Positions 13,698 to 21,524 of a stretch of DNA of 21,564 bases are shown piece by piece. The first letter of the stretch is position 1. The number at the start of each line of letters is the position of its first letter. The notes under the pieces are model-generated. The model worked only from the letters and a program-made list of their open reading frames with translations, had not been told where the DNA came from and did not search any database. Both the position numbers and the translations under genes were made by a program. The DNA is from a virus. Where the stretch lies: positions 1 through 21,564 of IMG/VR virus record IMGVR_UViG_3300009149_000342; one strand, given 5' to 3'.

Positions 13698-15161
13698 TTA
13701 ATAGAGTCTCGCCGTGTTCCTGCGAAGCTCCCTTCGCAATCCAGAAGCGATGTCCCGGATTGTTTGATTTGAACTGTCACCTCCTTGAACTGTCACGTTA
13801 ATGTCCCCAACATTGGTGACGGAGCCGCCCTGATCCCTGTTCAACGGTTGTTGTCCAGCGTTGATTGCTTGAAGCTGCGGGAAAAAGTTCCGGGCTGAAC
13901 GGGCGTTCACTACAAACTCCCCTGCTGACAACCATGCTGGAATCCTGTCCGTACCACGTCCACCGTCCTGGAAATAACGCCCTCCGTGAGCCGCCCCCAC
14001 GCCCCCACCTGCGCACGCCCTGGCGGCCAGGGCACAGGCTTGGGCGGCGGCAACAGCGGCAGAGGCGGCGGTTTGCATCGCCTGCGCGGCAGCAATACCT
14101 GACACAGCGCACCCTTGAAGTTGAGCATTCCAGTTCATGGCGGCCTGGGTCACGGTGCCCGTAGCAGTCGCAGCATCGTTTAACGCTGTAAGTAAGCTTC
14201 CAACCCCCTCATTAGCAAGATTTATCGGTTCAATGATGCCTATAAAAACGTCGTTAATACCTTGGATAGACTCATGGGTTGAAGCAAGCGCCACTTGAAT
14301 CGAAGTTAGCACTTCCAGCGGGGCGTTCATTGCTTCCGTAAGGCTCCCTACGGACCCGCTAACTTTGCCAAATTGCTCATCAACTGTTATTAGCTCCCCA
14401 ACAAGTTGACGAGCCGCAAGAGCTTGGCGCGCCAATTCTTCGGTTGATATTTTACGTGGCTCCGGAGTCGGTTGCGCTGGCGTACCGGGGGTGCCCTTGG
14501 CGGACGTAGCCATCACTAGGGCTGCGTTGGCGTCCCTGGCCCCTTCAAGCTCGGTGCGCAGCTTGGAGGCTTGATCTGTTTCAGCAGCAAGCCCTTTCTC
14601 TACTTGAAGAGCGATTGCCGGCATACCTTCTTGAGCTTTCTTACTGTCTTTTAACTCTCCCTTCACTCCCCCGCCTGCTGCGGCAGTATCCTTCAAGGCG
14701 TCAGTAACATTATCAGCATTTTCTTTTACCTTGGTAAGTTCGTCTTTGGCAGCCGTGTATCCTTCAATATCAATTTTTGATCGCTCCTCCAAGGCAGCCA
14801 TAGCAATTGTCAAGAACTGCACTGACTTTACAATATCCTTAAAAGCCAGCGAACCTTGTTTACCCATGTTTTTGGATAATACCCCCACCGCCTCTAACTG
14901 TCGGCCGTACTCCAAAGTTCCATTGATTGTCGCTTTTTGAGCTTGTGTCAAAGGTTTCTGTTCGAGCACTGCCTGCTTAACCATATCGGCGGCTGCTTTT
15001 AAGCGCAATCGCAGTGACTCAACGTCACCAGTCTCCTCCCTAACCACGTCGCTAAATACTTTAGCATGCCCGGAGGCGTCAAGTTGGGCATCACCAACTG
15101 CTGCGAGCCCTGCTATTAACTTATCCCGGAAACCGTCAAGCCAGGTACCATTTGGCGGGAG
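13698..15161 (-). CDS. Tape-measure protein, C-terminal part (downstream of +1 frame break)
   Basis: Frame open from 15161 to TAA at 13698-13700. The only usual start codon near its beginning is a GTG at 15047 with no Shine-Dalgarno, and coding-like sequence (WLDGFRDKLIAGLAAVGDAQ) precedes that GTG, so this looks like the continuation of the 992-residue ORF. It contains long helical segments, an Ala-rich stretch around 14000-14100, and a typical tape-measure ending: GGRYFQDGGRGTDRIPAWLS then AGEFVVNARSARNFFPQLQA, and a closing NTARLY. The joined protein would be 1471 residues. At about 0.15 nm per residue (established rule) that implies a tail near 220 nm. Confidence 0.75.
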   Translation of the reverse strand, partial: LPPNGTWLDGFRDKLIAGLAAVGDAQLDASGHAKVFSDVVREETGDVESLRLRLKAAADMVKQAVLEQKPLTQAQKATINGTLEYGRQLEAVGVLSKNMGKQGSLAFKDIVKSVQFLTIAMAALEERSKIDIEGYTAAKDELTKVKENADNVTDALKDTAAAGGGVKGELKDSKKAQEGMPAIALQVEKGLAAETDQASKLRTELEGARDANAALVMATSAKGTPGTPAQPTPEPRKISTEELARQALAARQLVGELITVDEQFGKVSGSVGSLTEAMNAPLEVLTSIQVALASTHESIQGINDVFIGIIEPINLANEGVGSLLTALNDAATATGTVTQAAMNWNAQLQGCAVSGIAAAQAMQTAASAAVAAAQACALAARACAGGGVGAAHGGRYFQDGGRGTDRIPAWLSAGEFVVNARSARNFFPQLQAINAGQQPLNRDQGGSVTNVGDINVTVQGGDSSNQTIRDIASGLRRELRRNTARLY

Positions 15162-18114
15162 TTAGGCGCTCTAGGGCTTTGTTTATTTCGTTCATAGCAT
15201 TTTCCGAAGCTTGCTTAGCTGTTTCGGTAAGCCCTTCGTACCCTTCGACTATCTCCTCAAAAACTTGATCCATTTGCCCCCCTTGTTTTCCAAGCACGTC
15301 CCCCAAGGGATTAAATTCGCCAAACTTCTTGACATACTCTTCAAGGAGGTATTCGTTCTGAATTACTAGCTTAACCGGGGCTTCAAATATTCGCGCCGAC
15401 ATTATTTGCTGGAAGTCCTGTAAAATCGTGCTCCAGTCAAAATTGGCTTTATTGAAAGCGTCTAAGACTCCTTCTTTAAGCTGTGCCATGCTTTCAGCCA
15501 TCCCGAGTTTATCGTATATTTTGAAATCAAAAGCTAAATCAAGCTGGCTTTTAAGTTGAGGTAAAAGCTCAGCAATTCTTTTAGCATCCTCCGCAAGGGT
15601 CTTAGGAGTTTTAACCCCACCCTCTGAGGTGAGGGGGTCAGCAAGCGCTGCTAACTTCTTGGCAATCTCTTCGAGTTTGATACCTTCTTCTTCCAACTCG
15701 GCAACGTGATCCTTGTGTACCTCTGATTGAAGCTCTTTGCGTTTAAGCTGGAACGTCATTTCTCCTCGAATTCGATCAGCCCGAACATTCTCAAGTGCCC
15801 CTTCTGCTTTCGTTAACCAGCCATAATGACCCAGCTTTTCGGCCTGGGATACAGCTTCCTCAGCACGCTTTTCAGCTATGTGGGACAGCGCGCGAGCCGC
15901 CAGAACCGCTTCTTCATCACCCCCTGCGATAGCGTATGCACCTTGAGCCTTGGCCGCTGCCTTTGATGCGCGGGCCATTTTTGCCTGCGCGCGCTGAGCG
16001 TTGTTCATGTTCCGCAGGCGATTATCAAATGCCGCATCAGAAATAGCTTGCTGGGTGCGCGTAACTTCTTCCATTGAAGATTTGATAGCATCATCGGTGT
16101 CCAAAACAGCAGCTTTAACTGCCGCAATTGCATCTTGACGTTTCTTTAACAAGCTGTCAAGTGTATTATCGAGAGTACGTCCAACAGCCTTACTACTGAC
16201 TTCAATCATATCGAAATCTTTTCGGTAGAGCTTTGTTGAGGCCGAGAAAAACTCGCCAGTAGCCTTACGACGTTCCTCAAATTCTTTACGAGTTGCCAGG
16301 ATGCGTTGCTGACTTTCAGCCTCATGCGCTTTCGTTGTCGCTGTTTCTAGGCGCTTGTATTTTTCTGTTATTTCAGTCGCCTTATCTAATGAGTCCCGAA
16401 AAGTGTCAATAATTGCTATTGTTGCTAAGGCGGCTGCGACAGCAATCAATACTGGAACCATCGCTATTAAAGCAGCTTTAAGTGCAACAAGCGCAATCGC
16501 CGCACCTGCGTAGGTTGCTGCACCCCCCGAGGTAGCCAGTAGTATACCTGCTAAACCTGAAGCTACTCCAACAGTCGCCGCGCCAAGGTACCGCATGTTT
16601 TGTACAAGAGCATCTGTTGCCTTAACCATCGGAGTTGTATATTTGAGCAGGGTTTGCCCGACCTTAGTCATCGAGGTGTTAAGATTATTCCAAGCTTCAG
16701 TTGCTTGGCGCCCGGCTGAATCCCGCATCTTTTTGAGAGCTTCGTCAGTGATTCCTGTGGCATCCTCCATCCCCTGCAAAGCCTCTGTTAAGGCATTGGC
16801 TTCATTGGACGTAAGATTCAAAGCACCAACCATTGCTCGCACGCGACCCAGCAAGTCGGCAAATTCTTTGTCGTTTCCAGCCGTGGCGTCTTTCATCTTT
16901 AGTAAGACACCTTGAAGGCCGCCAAAACGTCGAATTGCTTCAGGACCAGTTTCTACCCCCCACTCTTCATAAAGTTCTTGTAGTTTTTCAGTGGGGCGCA
17001 ACAATTTCTGCGAAACCTGAGTCAATTGAGTAATGGCCGTGTGTGCAGGCACACCCTTTTGAGTGAGAGCAGCAATTGCAGCCGCCATCTCCTCGTAACG
17101 AATGCCTAAGACTGCCGTCAAAGGTGAAACACGTCCAAGAACATCTCCAAATTCACTTAGACGCAAACGTCCTAATTCAATTGTCTTGAATAGTATATCC
17201 GACACTCGGCCTGTTTCAGACACGTCGAGATTGTAACTGTTCATCACAGACGACAAAGCATTGACGGCCGAGCGCAGTTCAGAGTTGGTGGCAATTGAAA
17301 GTTTAGCCGCCTCGTTAGCAAACTTGAACGAGTCGGCTGCTTCAACAACCTGATTTGATAAAGTTTGATAAGTACCCTCGGCAACGTCATTAGCCACCTC
17401 GCCCAAACTTCGAGATAGCTCCAACACCGAAGCGTTCATTTGACCCAGCGGTCCAAGGTGACCGCCGGCAATTGTGGAAGCTTCGGCAACTGCGGTCGAG
17501 AATTCAATCGCAGAACTCTGACACTCCGAAAAAGCGGTCAGAAGTGTACTAAGAGCGCGAACAATCAATTGAACTTGGACAACTCGGAGCAGGGTTGTCC
17601 AAGACATAGTAATTGATTTACCGGCCGCAGCGCCCTTAGCTCCGGTGTCGGCCAAGGCCTTGCCCGCCCCAGCGGCTGCTGTAGCCGTCTGGTTCGCCCC
17701 CCGCACGACTGCGGCAGCAGATGTGCCAGCAGCCTGGGCCGTTTGTGCCATTGCCTGCTTGGCTTGACCAAACGCGCTCGGAACCACCGTGGAAACTTGT
17801 TGAGCCGCCGTTTGCGTCTGAGTTGCCAAACCTCCCATTGAAACGGCAGCTTGCTTCGCTGACGCACCGAGTCCGGCAGGGGCTACGCCAACAGATGCCA
17901 TGCCCCGCAAAGCAGCTTGCGCCGCGTTGGCCGACACAGTAAGTTGCTTAAGCGTCTGAATTGCCGGCATCGAGCTAGCAGGAAACTTCCGCAAACCACC
18001 AGATACACTTTGCAAGGTTTGCTTAAAGTTGTTAAGCTCACCGCGCAAGCGACCTAATTCTTGGATTGCCTTTGAGGCATCGAAGCCTAGATGTTGGGTA
18101 ATTTCTGCCGGCAT
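15136..18114 (-). CDS. Tape-measure protein, TP901-type core (992 aa before stop)
   Basis: Sets tail length and is ejected ahead of DNA. Starts at an ATG overlapping the upstream stop (TAATG at 18114). The N-terminal 150 residues are Ala/Gln-rich and helical. The TP901-type core lies at about 200-470: AEASTIAGG, VANDVAEGTYQTLSNQV, NALSSVMNSYN, LGRVSPLTAVLGI, AAIAALTQKGVPAHTAITQL and LGRVRAMVGALNLTSNEA. Hydrophobic membrane-type segments lie at about 505-570 (ALKAALIAMVPVLIAVAAAL). Long coiled coil follows. It ends with LERLTPAKWYLA and TGA, while the +1 frame continues the protein. The window in which a shift can occur is only 23 bases (15161-15139). Confidence 0.87.
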   Translation of the reverse strand: MPAEITQHLGFDASKAIQELGRLRGELNNFKQTLQSVSGGLRKFPASSMPAIQTLKQLTVSANAAQAALRGMASVGVAPAGLGASAKQAAVSMGGLATQTQTAAQQVSTVVPSAFGQAKQAMAQTAQAAGTSAAAVVRGANQTATAAAGAGKALADTGAKGAAAGKSITMSWTTLLRVVQVQLIVRALSTLLTAFSECQSSAIEFSTAVAEASTIAGGHLGPLGQMNASVLELSRSLGEVANDVAEGTYQTLSNQVVEAADSFKFANEAAKLSIATNSELRSAVNALSSVMNSYNLDVSETGRVSDILFKTIELGRLRLSEFGDVLGRVSPLTAVLGIRYEEMAAAIAALTQKGVPAHTAITQLTQVSQKLLRPTEKLQELYEEWGVETGPEAIRRFGGLQGVLLKMKDATAGNDKEFADLLGRVRAMVGALNLTSNEANALTEALQGMEDATGITDEALKKMRDSAGRQATEAWNNLNTSMTKVGQTLLKYTTPMVKATDALVQNMRYLGAATVGVASGLAGILLATSGGAATYAGAAIALVALKAALIAMVPVLIAVAAALATIAIIDTFRDSLDKATEITEKYKRLETATTKAHEAESQQRILATRKEFEERRKATGEFFSASTKLYRKDFDMIEVSSKAVGRTLDNTLDSLLKKRQDAIAAVKAAVLDTDDAIKSSMEEVTRTQQAISDAAFDNRLRNMNNAQRAQAKMARASKAAAKAQGAYAIAGGDEEAVLAARALSHIAEKRAEEAVSQAEKLGHYGWLTKAEGALENVRADRIRGEMTFQLKRKELQSEVHKDHVAELEEEGIKLEEIAKKLAALADPLTSEGGVKTPKTLAEDAKRIAELLPQLKSQLDLAFDFKIYDKLGMAESMAQLKEGVLDAFNKANFDWSTILQDFQQIMSARIFEAPVKLVIQNEYLLEEYVKKFGEFNPLGDVLGKQGGQMDQVFEEIVEGYEGLTETAKQASENAMNEINKALERLTPAKWYLA
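15154..15162 (-). other. Candidate +1 frameshift (or indel) site in the tape-measure gene
   Basis: Codons ACT CCC GCC AAA lie within the short overlap of the two frames. A Pro-tRNA on CCC sliding +1 to CCG would give LTPPNGTWLDGF and enter the downstream frame. CCC-based +1 shifts are known (Listeria phage PSA). One surplus C would give the same picture. Confidence 0.35.
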
Positions 18115-18626
18115 TAGGCCACCTTAACTCTCATTAGAAACTTGAACGGGTTTGGAAGTTTCGTGAGACGTGCAAAACTTTCAAACGCTCTTTGCCCCTT
18201 CTCCTGAAAATGGTAGGGCGTGGGATGTCGGAGTCCTGACCGTGAGAAAACATTGGGAGCTTGACCATAGACAACGCGATTATACTCGTTGTATGCTAAG
18301 TACCGAAGTGAACTACTATATCTAAAATGCCAACGACTACTCCCAGGTTCGAGTTCCAAACCACCGTCGCCGGTGGACAAGCCTAACGAGGTGCGATCCT
18401 TATAGCTTTTTTGAGGGCCGTAGGGAATAATCATCCCCAGGTCTCCCGCAAGCTTTTGGAAAGTTGCTCTTGATGCTTTAGACCATGTTGGGATAACAGC
18501 TAACACTGTCGCTTGAAGCCATTCACGCCCCGCCTGCTTTAACCAATCCTCCATGTATTCACTTAGACGCCGTTTATAGGCGGCTACATCTAGGTCCAAG
18601 GCGTGAAACGTATAGGTGAATTTCAT
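18114..18626 (-). CDS. Hypothetical virion-region protein (170 aa)
   Basis: Begins at an ATG that overlaps the stop of the chaperone frameshift product (ATGA at 18626-18623) and ends in a TAATG overlap with the tape measure. The product starts with a helical region (AAYKRRLSEYMEDWLKQAG, IPTWSKASRATFQKLA) followed by WHFRYSSSLRYLAYNEYN and LRHPTPYHFQEKGQRAFESF. The Tyr-rich middle and 'R.PTPY.F...G..AF' resemble uncharacterised tail-module proteins of some phages. Lying between the chaperone and tape measure, it may be a tail completion or assembly factor. No catalytic motif is visible. Confidence 0.6.
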   Translation of the reverse strand: MKFTYTFHALDLDVAAYKRRLSEYMEDWLKQAGREWLQATVLAVIPTWSKASRATFQKLAGDLGMIIPYGPQKSYKDRTSLGLSTGDGGLELEPGSSRWHFRYSSSLRYLAYNEYNRVVYGQAPNVFSRSGLRHPTPYHFQEKGQRAFESFARLTKLPNPFKFLMRVKVA

Positions 18627-19335
18627 CTAAGCCGTCTTCCACGGGGGCGTCGAGTTTTTGATGTTTTGCCGGCAGATTTGCCGCCACCCATCATGGCCTT
18701 CTGCTCCTCAAGCTCTTCATGTTGACGTGTTTGGTCATAAGCAATAATTCGTGCTTGCAACCATGTACTACATTCGTCCCAAGCTTCCCTTACTGCTGGG
18801 GGCCGGATTCCGAGTCGTTCACAGGCTCGCCAGACAGCGTATTCTCCGGTTCGGTTTGGGGGCCAGAGGATTTGTCTCGTGCCTCCGCCAGCCCAAGTAG
18901 AAAAACCTCGCGGGCTTCCTTCAGCTTAGCTTCATCCAGAGCATTAGCCTGCATAACACAAATGGTTACACGGTTGACTTCTACATCCGAAAGACCCGCC
19001 GCACGCAATTCATCCTCCCACCTCATCCATGTTTTGGGATTATCGTACTGCACCTGCTCCCACTCAATTTCACTGGGCAGCAGTGATTGAAGCACCATGT
19101 AAGCAAATCGCTGCTCGTTAAACTTTGTAACTTTTTGCCGGTAGGTTTCATCATTTGGGGTGGGAACCCAGCCGTCTTTTGTCAGCTTCCCCGGCGCTTT
19201 AGGCTCGGGTACAAGCTTTTCAAATTCGCCCATGTCTACTACGGCCTGAGCCTTAATTACGATGTTCCCGTCCAATCGAGGCAATACCAGAACTTCCTCA
19301 TTCGGTCCTTTGACTTCTAAACCACCGATTCTCAT
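18623..19335 (-). CDS. Tail assembly chaperone, -1 frameshift product (gpGT-like, about 237 aa)
   Basis: A -1 shift on the C5 run at the end of the short form (codons GGC CCC CAG) bypasses its TAA and adds 58 residues: VREAWDECSTWLQARIIAYD, then QTRQHEELEEQ and a Gly/Lys/Arg-rich end (GGGKSAGKTSKTRRPRGRRLR), stopping at TGA 18623-18625. The extension has coding character, no start codon of its own near the beginning, and fills the gap exactly to the next gene in an ATGA overlap. In lambda-like systems the T extension recruits tail-tube subunits. The basic C-terminus is compatible with a binding tail. Exact slip position is inference. Confidence 0.72.
18790..19335 (-). CDS. Tail assembly chaperone, short form (gpG-like, 181 aa)
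   Basis: The ATG at 19335 follows GGGAGAAAAAC; the longer frame to 19392 lacks a site. Landmarks: MRIGGLEVKGPNEEVLVLPR, QAVVDMGEFEKLVPEP, RFAYMVLQSLLPSEIEWE, PKTWMRWEDELRAAGLSDVE, NRVTICVMQANALDE, then a low-complexity tail rich in Ser, Glu, Pro and Gly ending GPQQ. Position after the tail-tube gene and before the tape measure, with an overlapping -1 extension, is the classic G/GT arrangement that coats the tape measure during tail assembly. Similarity to a named family is by context more than sequence. Confidence 0.75.
   Translation of the reverse strand: MRIGGLEVKGPNEEVLVLPRLDGNIVIKAQAVVDMGEFEKLVPEPKAPGKLTKDGWVPTPNDETYRQKVTKFNEQRFAYMVLQSLLPSEIEWEQVQYDNPKTWMRWEDELRAAGLSDVEVNRVTICVMQANALDEAKLKEAREVFLLGLAEARDKSSGPQTEPENTLSGEPVNDSESGPQQ
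18795..18804 (-). promoter_or_regulatory. Programmed -1 frameshift site of the tail chaperone
   Basis: On the - strand GGCCCCCAGC, with 0-frame codons GGC CCC CAG. Pro-tRNA on CCC can re-pair with CCC one base back, after which CCA GCA GTA is read. The short-form stop is three bases downstream. No obvious pseudoknot was worked out. Confidence 0.6.
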
Positions 19336-19401
19336 GTTTTTCTCCCTCGGAAAAAGTAGAAAGAATTGGAGCAGGCGAACCCGCCCCGTCAAAATTCAAG
19401 G

Positions 19402-20154
19402 TTACGCACAGTCTACGTTAGTGGAGCGTAAAACAACCGCTTCACTGATGTTACAACGACCAGAAACAGAAATCGTGGCTTCGCCAAGATCGAATTCCAA
19501 GCTCTCGTAGCGGAAATCAGAGAACGTGATTTGTTCATCCTCCGTCGAGCCACATGGGACACAGTGGAGAATCATCAGGTCCACCGCGTATGGTTCACAC
19601 AAGTCAGTTGCACTGGAAACCCACTCCACTGCCCCGCCGGAACCCTTAACAGCCTCAACCGGGGTGATGGATTCACTTGTACCCGTGGCTACGTGCTCAT
19701 ACACGAATTCAAGGGAAATTTCAAGTGGCTGTTCGTCACCTTCCCGCACAGTGTCCAAGTCACCTCGGTCCAGAAGATACTCATATTCCTTGGCTTCCGT
19801 CCAAGTTAAGTTACCTTCACCGATTGTGACTGTGATTCGCTGGGGCAGGAATGTGATTACATCATTCAGCGCGGGCGTGTTAACGCCCCACGCAGGCGAG
19901 AACTCGATGTTTGTCGTCGGGCCCTCATCCTCTGGCGTCCGCCCGGTAACCGTGTAGGTAGTAACATTGTTTACGGTATTCACAGTGAATCGAGCACCGA
20001 CAGGAACCAGAGTGGTTACGTCGCTGTTCAAAACAGGTGAGGTGATATTAACATCTGTGTCAACTGCATTAGGGGTTTCCTCCCCAATTGCCGCTGCGCC
20101 GCTCAAACCATCCAGAAAGCGAATGGTCGTGTCTCTTAATTCTATGCGGGCCAT
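19402..20154 (-). CDS. Major tail (tube) protein (250 aa)
   Basis: The ATG at 20154 is preceded by GGAGATAAACT. The protein is beta-rich with few helices: an N-terminal MARIELRDTTIRFLDGLSG, then TTYTVTGRTP, PQRITVTIGEGNLTWTEAKE, DLDTVREGDEQPLEISLEFVY, an acidic middle, and DFRYESLEFDLGEATISVSG near the end. The 'LT.TE....EYLLDRG.LD.VR.GDE.P..VS' pattern resembles phage tail-tube proteins, and it sits immediately before the chaperone and after the tail-terminator-like gene. It would polymerise into the hollow tube. A few Cys residues (LCEPY, HCVPCGS, VDCA) near the C-terminus are notable. Confidence 0.8.
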   Translation of the reverse strand: MARIELRDTTIRFLDGLSGAAAIGEETPNAVDTDVNITSPVLNSDVTTLVPVGARFTVNTVNNVTTYTVTGRTPEDEGPTTNIEFSPAWGVNTPALNDVITFLPQRITVTIGEGNLTWTEAKEYEYLLDRGDLDTVREGDEQPLEISLEFVYEHVATGTSESITPVEAVKGSGGAVEWVSSATDLCEPYAVDLMILHCVPCGSTEDEQITFSDFRYESLEFDLGEATISVSGRCNISEAVVLRSTNVDCA

Positions 20155-20164
20155 AGTTTATCTC

Positions 20165-20647
20165 CTATATCGAAAGGTACATTTCAAACCGACCATCCAC
20201 CACAGCCTGCCGGATTCGGTCTTCACGGCTTACTTGACCGAAGTGGATCAAACGCGCTGGCTCGCTAAAACCCTTCCGCTGGGTTAAACAGCCAACTAAA
20301 GTGCCATCATCGTCGAGTCCACCCCCAAACCGATATATCGGGATGTTTTCCATCATTGCAGCGAGGAACACGCCGCCCCAACGATTGATGTCGTATGCAT
20401 CCTCTGTTGACATTTTCATGTAGTCAGTCAGAAGAACATTTATGTCAATATGAACACGCCAGTAGTTACGACTCACTTCACGCGCCGCTAGCCCACTAAC
20501 CCGTAACTCTGCGTGTTCCTGCCGCATTGTATCGGGCTCACGTTCGTCCACGCCCTCTACGAAGAATGTAAGGCCAATAGTCTCAGCCACACCCTTAAAA
20601 TAGACAGCGATGGACGCCATAGTCCAGCGGGCCAAGTTAATGTCCAT
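20165..20647 (-). CDS. Tail terminator-like / tail completion protein (160 aa)
   Basis: The ATG at 20647 overlaps the connector stop (TAATG). Features: MDINLARWTMASIAVYFK, LTFFVEGVDERE, HAELRVSGLAAREVSRNYWR, VHIDINVLLTDYM, YDINRWGGVFLAAMMENIPI, YRFGGGLDDDGTLVGCLTQ, and a C-terminal IHFGQVSREDRIRQAVVDGR. This 'AELR.DG....S..YWR.....NVL' pattern is recurrent in phage head-tail modules. Position between the connector and tube genes suggests it caps the tail tube or joins it to the head. The stop is TAG (20165-20167), showing that amber is a normal stop here. Confidence 0.7.
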   Translation of the reverse strand: MDINLARWTMASIAVYFKGVAETIGLTFFVEGVDEREPDTMRQEHAELRVSGLAAREVSRNYWRVHIDINVLLTDYMKMSTEDAYDINRWGGVFLAAMMENIPIYRFGGGLDDDGTLVGCLTQRKGFSEPARLIHFGQVSREDRIRQAVVDGRFEMYLSI

Positions 20648-21150
20648 TATTCTTGTCCTACTACATGTTCAACATTGACCCAGTTTTCAGTCTTCATGTG
20701 GAAGATTTGTTCTGGTCTTACACCTTTGACTTCCTTGCCAACAATTACCCAGCCTGTATGTTGCTCGAACTCACTGATGCTTTTAATGTCATAACGACGA
20801 CCACTGTAAACCAACCAGTCATCGTCTACGACCTCATAAGCATTTGGTAAGTCACGCGCGTCGATAATAAACGTCCGTGTCCCTGCATCATAAGTTCCAC
20901 CATAAACAAAAGTTTTGTTTGCTGAAATGCTGGAAATTGATTGCACAGCTTCCCGTTGAATTTTAGCCGGTAAAATGATGCACTTAGCCACAGGGACCAT
21001 GGTGCGATCATACGTTTTTGCGCCGGTTTCATAATTTGTTTCTGTTTCGTTGAGCTTATACACGTCTACACGACCGCCGTACTGCCGCTTCAAGCTGTAC
21101 AACGTCCGCCGGATAAAGCGATTCATGCCTCTATTAACGCCACTCAACAT
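20647..21150 (-). CDS. Head-tail connector / head closure-like protein (167 aa)
   Basis: Starts at the ATG at 21150, three bases past the holin-like stop. N-terminal basic helix (NRFIRRTLYSLKRQYGG), then a small beta barrel: VDVYKLNETETNYETG, VPVAKCIILPAKI, TFVYGGTYDAGTRTFIIDAR, DDWLVYSGRRYDIKSISEFE and GWVIVGKEVKG. The pattern 'D.....G+RY.IK...E.....GW.I......' is typical of head closure/connector proteins that plug the portal after packaging. No alternative function stands out. It is translationally coupled to the following gene. Confidence 0.7.
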   Translation of the reverse strand: MLSGVNRGMNRFIRRTLYSLKRQYGGRVDVYKLNETETNYETGAKTYDRTMVPVAKCIILPAKIQREAVQSISSISANKTFVYGGTYDAGTRTFIIDARDLPNAYEVVDDDWLVYSGRRYDIKSISEFEQHTGWVIVGKEVKGVRPEQIFHMKTENWVNVEHVVGQE

Positions 21151-21153
21151 CTT

Positions 21154-21459
21154 TTATCCTTCAAGGGACTTCGGTGACTCGTCAACAGGCGGGCGGTAAC
21201 AGTTAACAGGCGGGTCTATACTTCGGGTTGCCCACTTTAAGCACTCGGCATTTTGTGCCAGGGCTGTTATCGCTCGCTCAATAAGACTGGTCAGGGTTTC
21301 CCGCTGATAAGTTTCAAGTTTTTCAACCCTTGCAGAAAGCGTGTCTTCTCGTTTCCAGTCACGCCATATAAAAAATAGCACAACACCAGCGAGGGGGCCA
21401 AAATTGGCAACCAACTGTGTTAGTGTATCGGCATCCACGACTGCGAAGATTACTTCCAT
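21154..21459 (-). CDS. Small membrane protein with coiled coil, holin-like (101 aa)
   Basis: One transmembrane helix at about residues 13-32 (LTQLVANFGPLAGVVLFFIW) follows a short N-terminus and is followed at once by charged WRDWKRED and a coiled-coil-like segment (LSARVEKLETYQRETLTSLI). That order is seen in BhlA/UviB-type phage holins and in other small phage membrane proteins. The C-terminal part is Pro/Cys-containing and unrecognised. The gene lies between a terminator and the head-tail connector, unusual for a lysis gene, and no endolysin is in the window. The start ATG at 21459 has only a weak upstream AAAG. Confidence 0.55.
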   Translation of the reverse strand: MEVIFAVVDADTLTQLVANFGPLAGVVLFFIWRDWKREDTLSARVEKLETYQRETLTSLIERAITALAQNAECLKWATRSIDPPVNCYRPPVDESPKSLEG

Positions 21460-21477
21460 AACACGCTTTCAAAGGTT

Positions 21478-21509
21478 AGAGAAAGCCGGGCGGACGGCTG
21501 TCCGCCCGG
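21478..21509 (-). terminator. Strong rho-independent terminator
   Basis: On the - strand CCGGGCGGAC and GTCCGCCCGG form a perfect 10-bp stem around a 4-base loop, followed by CTTTCTCT. It lies 15 bases past the stop of the partial gene at the right edge and before the holin-like gene, so it likely sets a transcription step-down after a highly expressed head gene. Confidence 0.75.
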
Positions 21510-21524
21510 TGGAACGACTTGGGT

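Noticed and set aside
19526-19957. 143-codon + strand open frame
   Set aside because: Antisense to the tail-tube gene, Ser/Arg-rich shadow with no start signal.
3361-20167. TAG reassigned to an amino acid (alternative genetic code), suggested by the amber in the 3614 ORF
   Set aside because: TAG ends other genes at sensible places (tail-terminator-like gene at 20165, 48-aa gene at 4870), and large genes contain no internal TAG.
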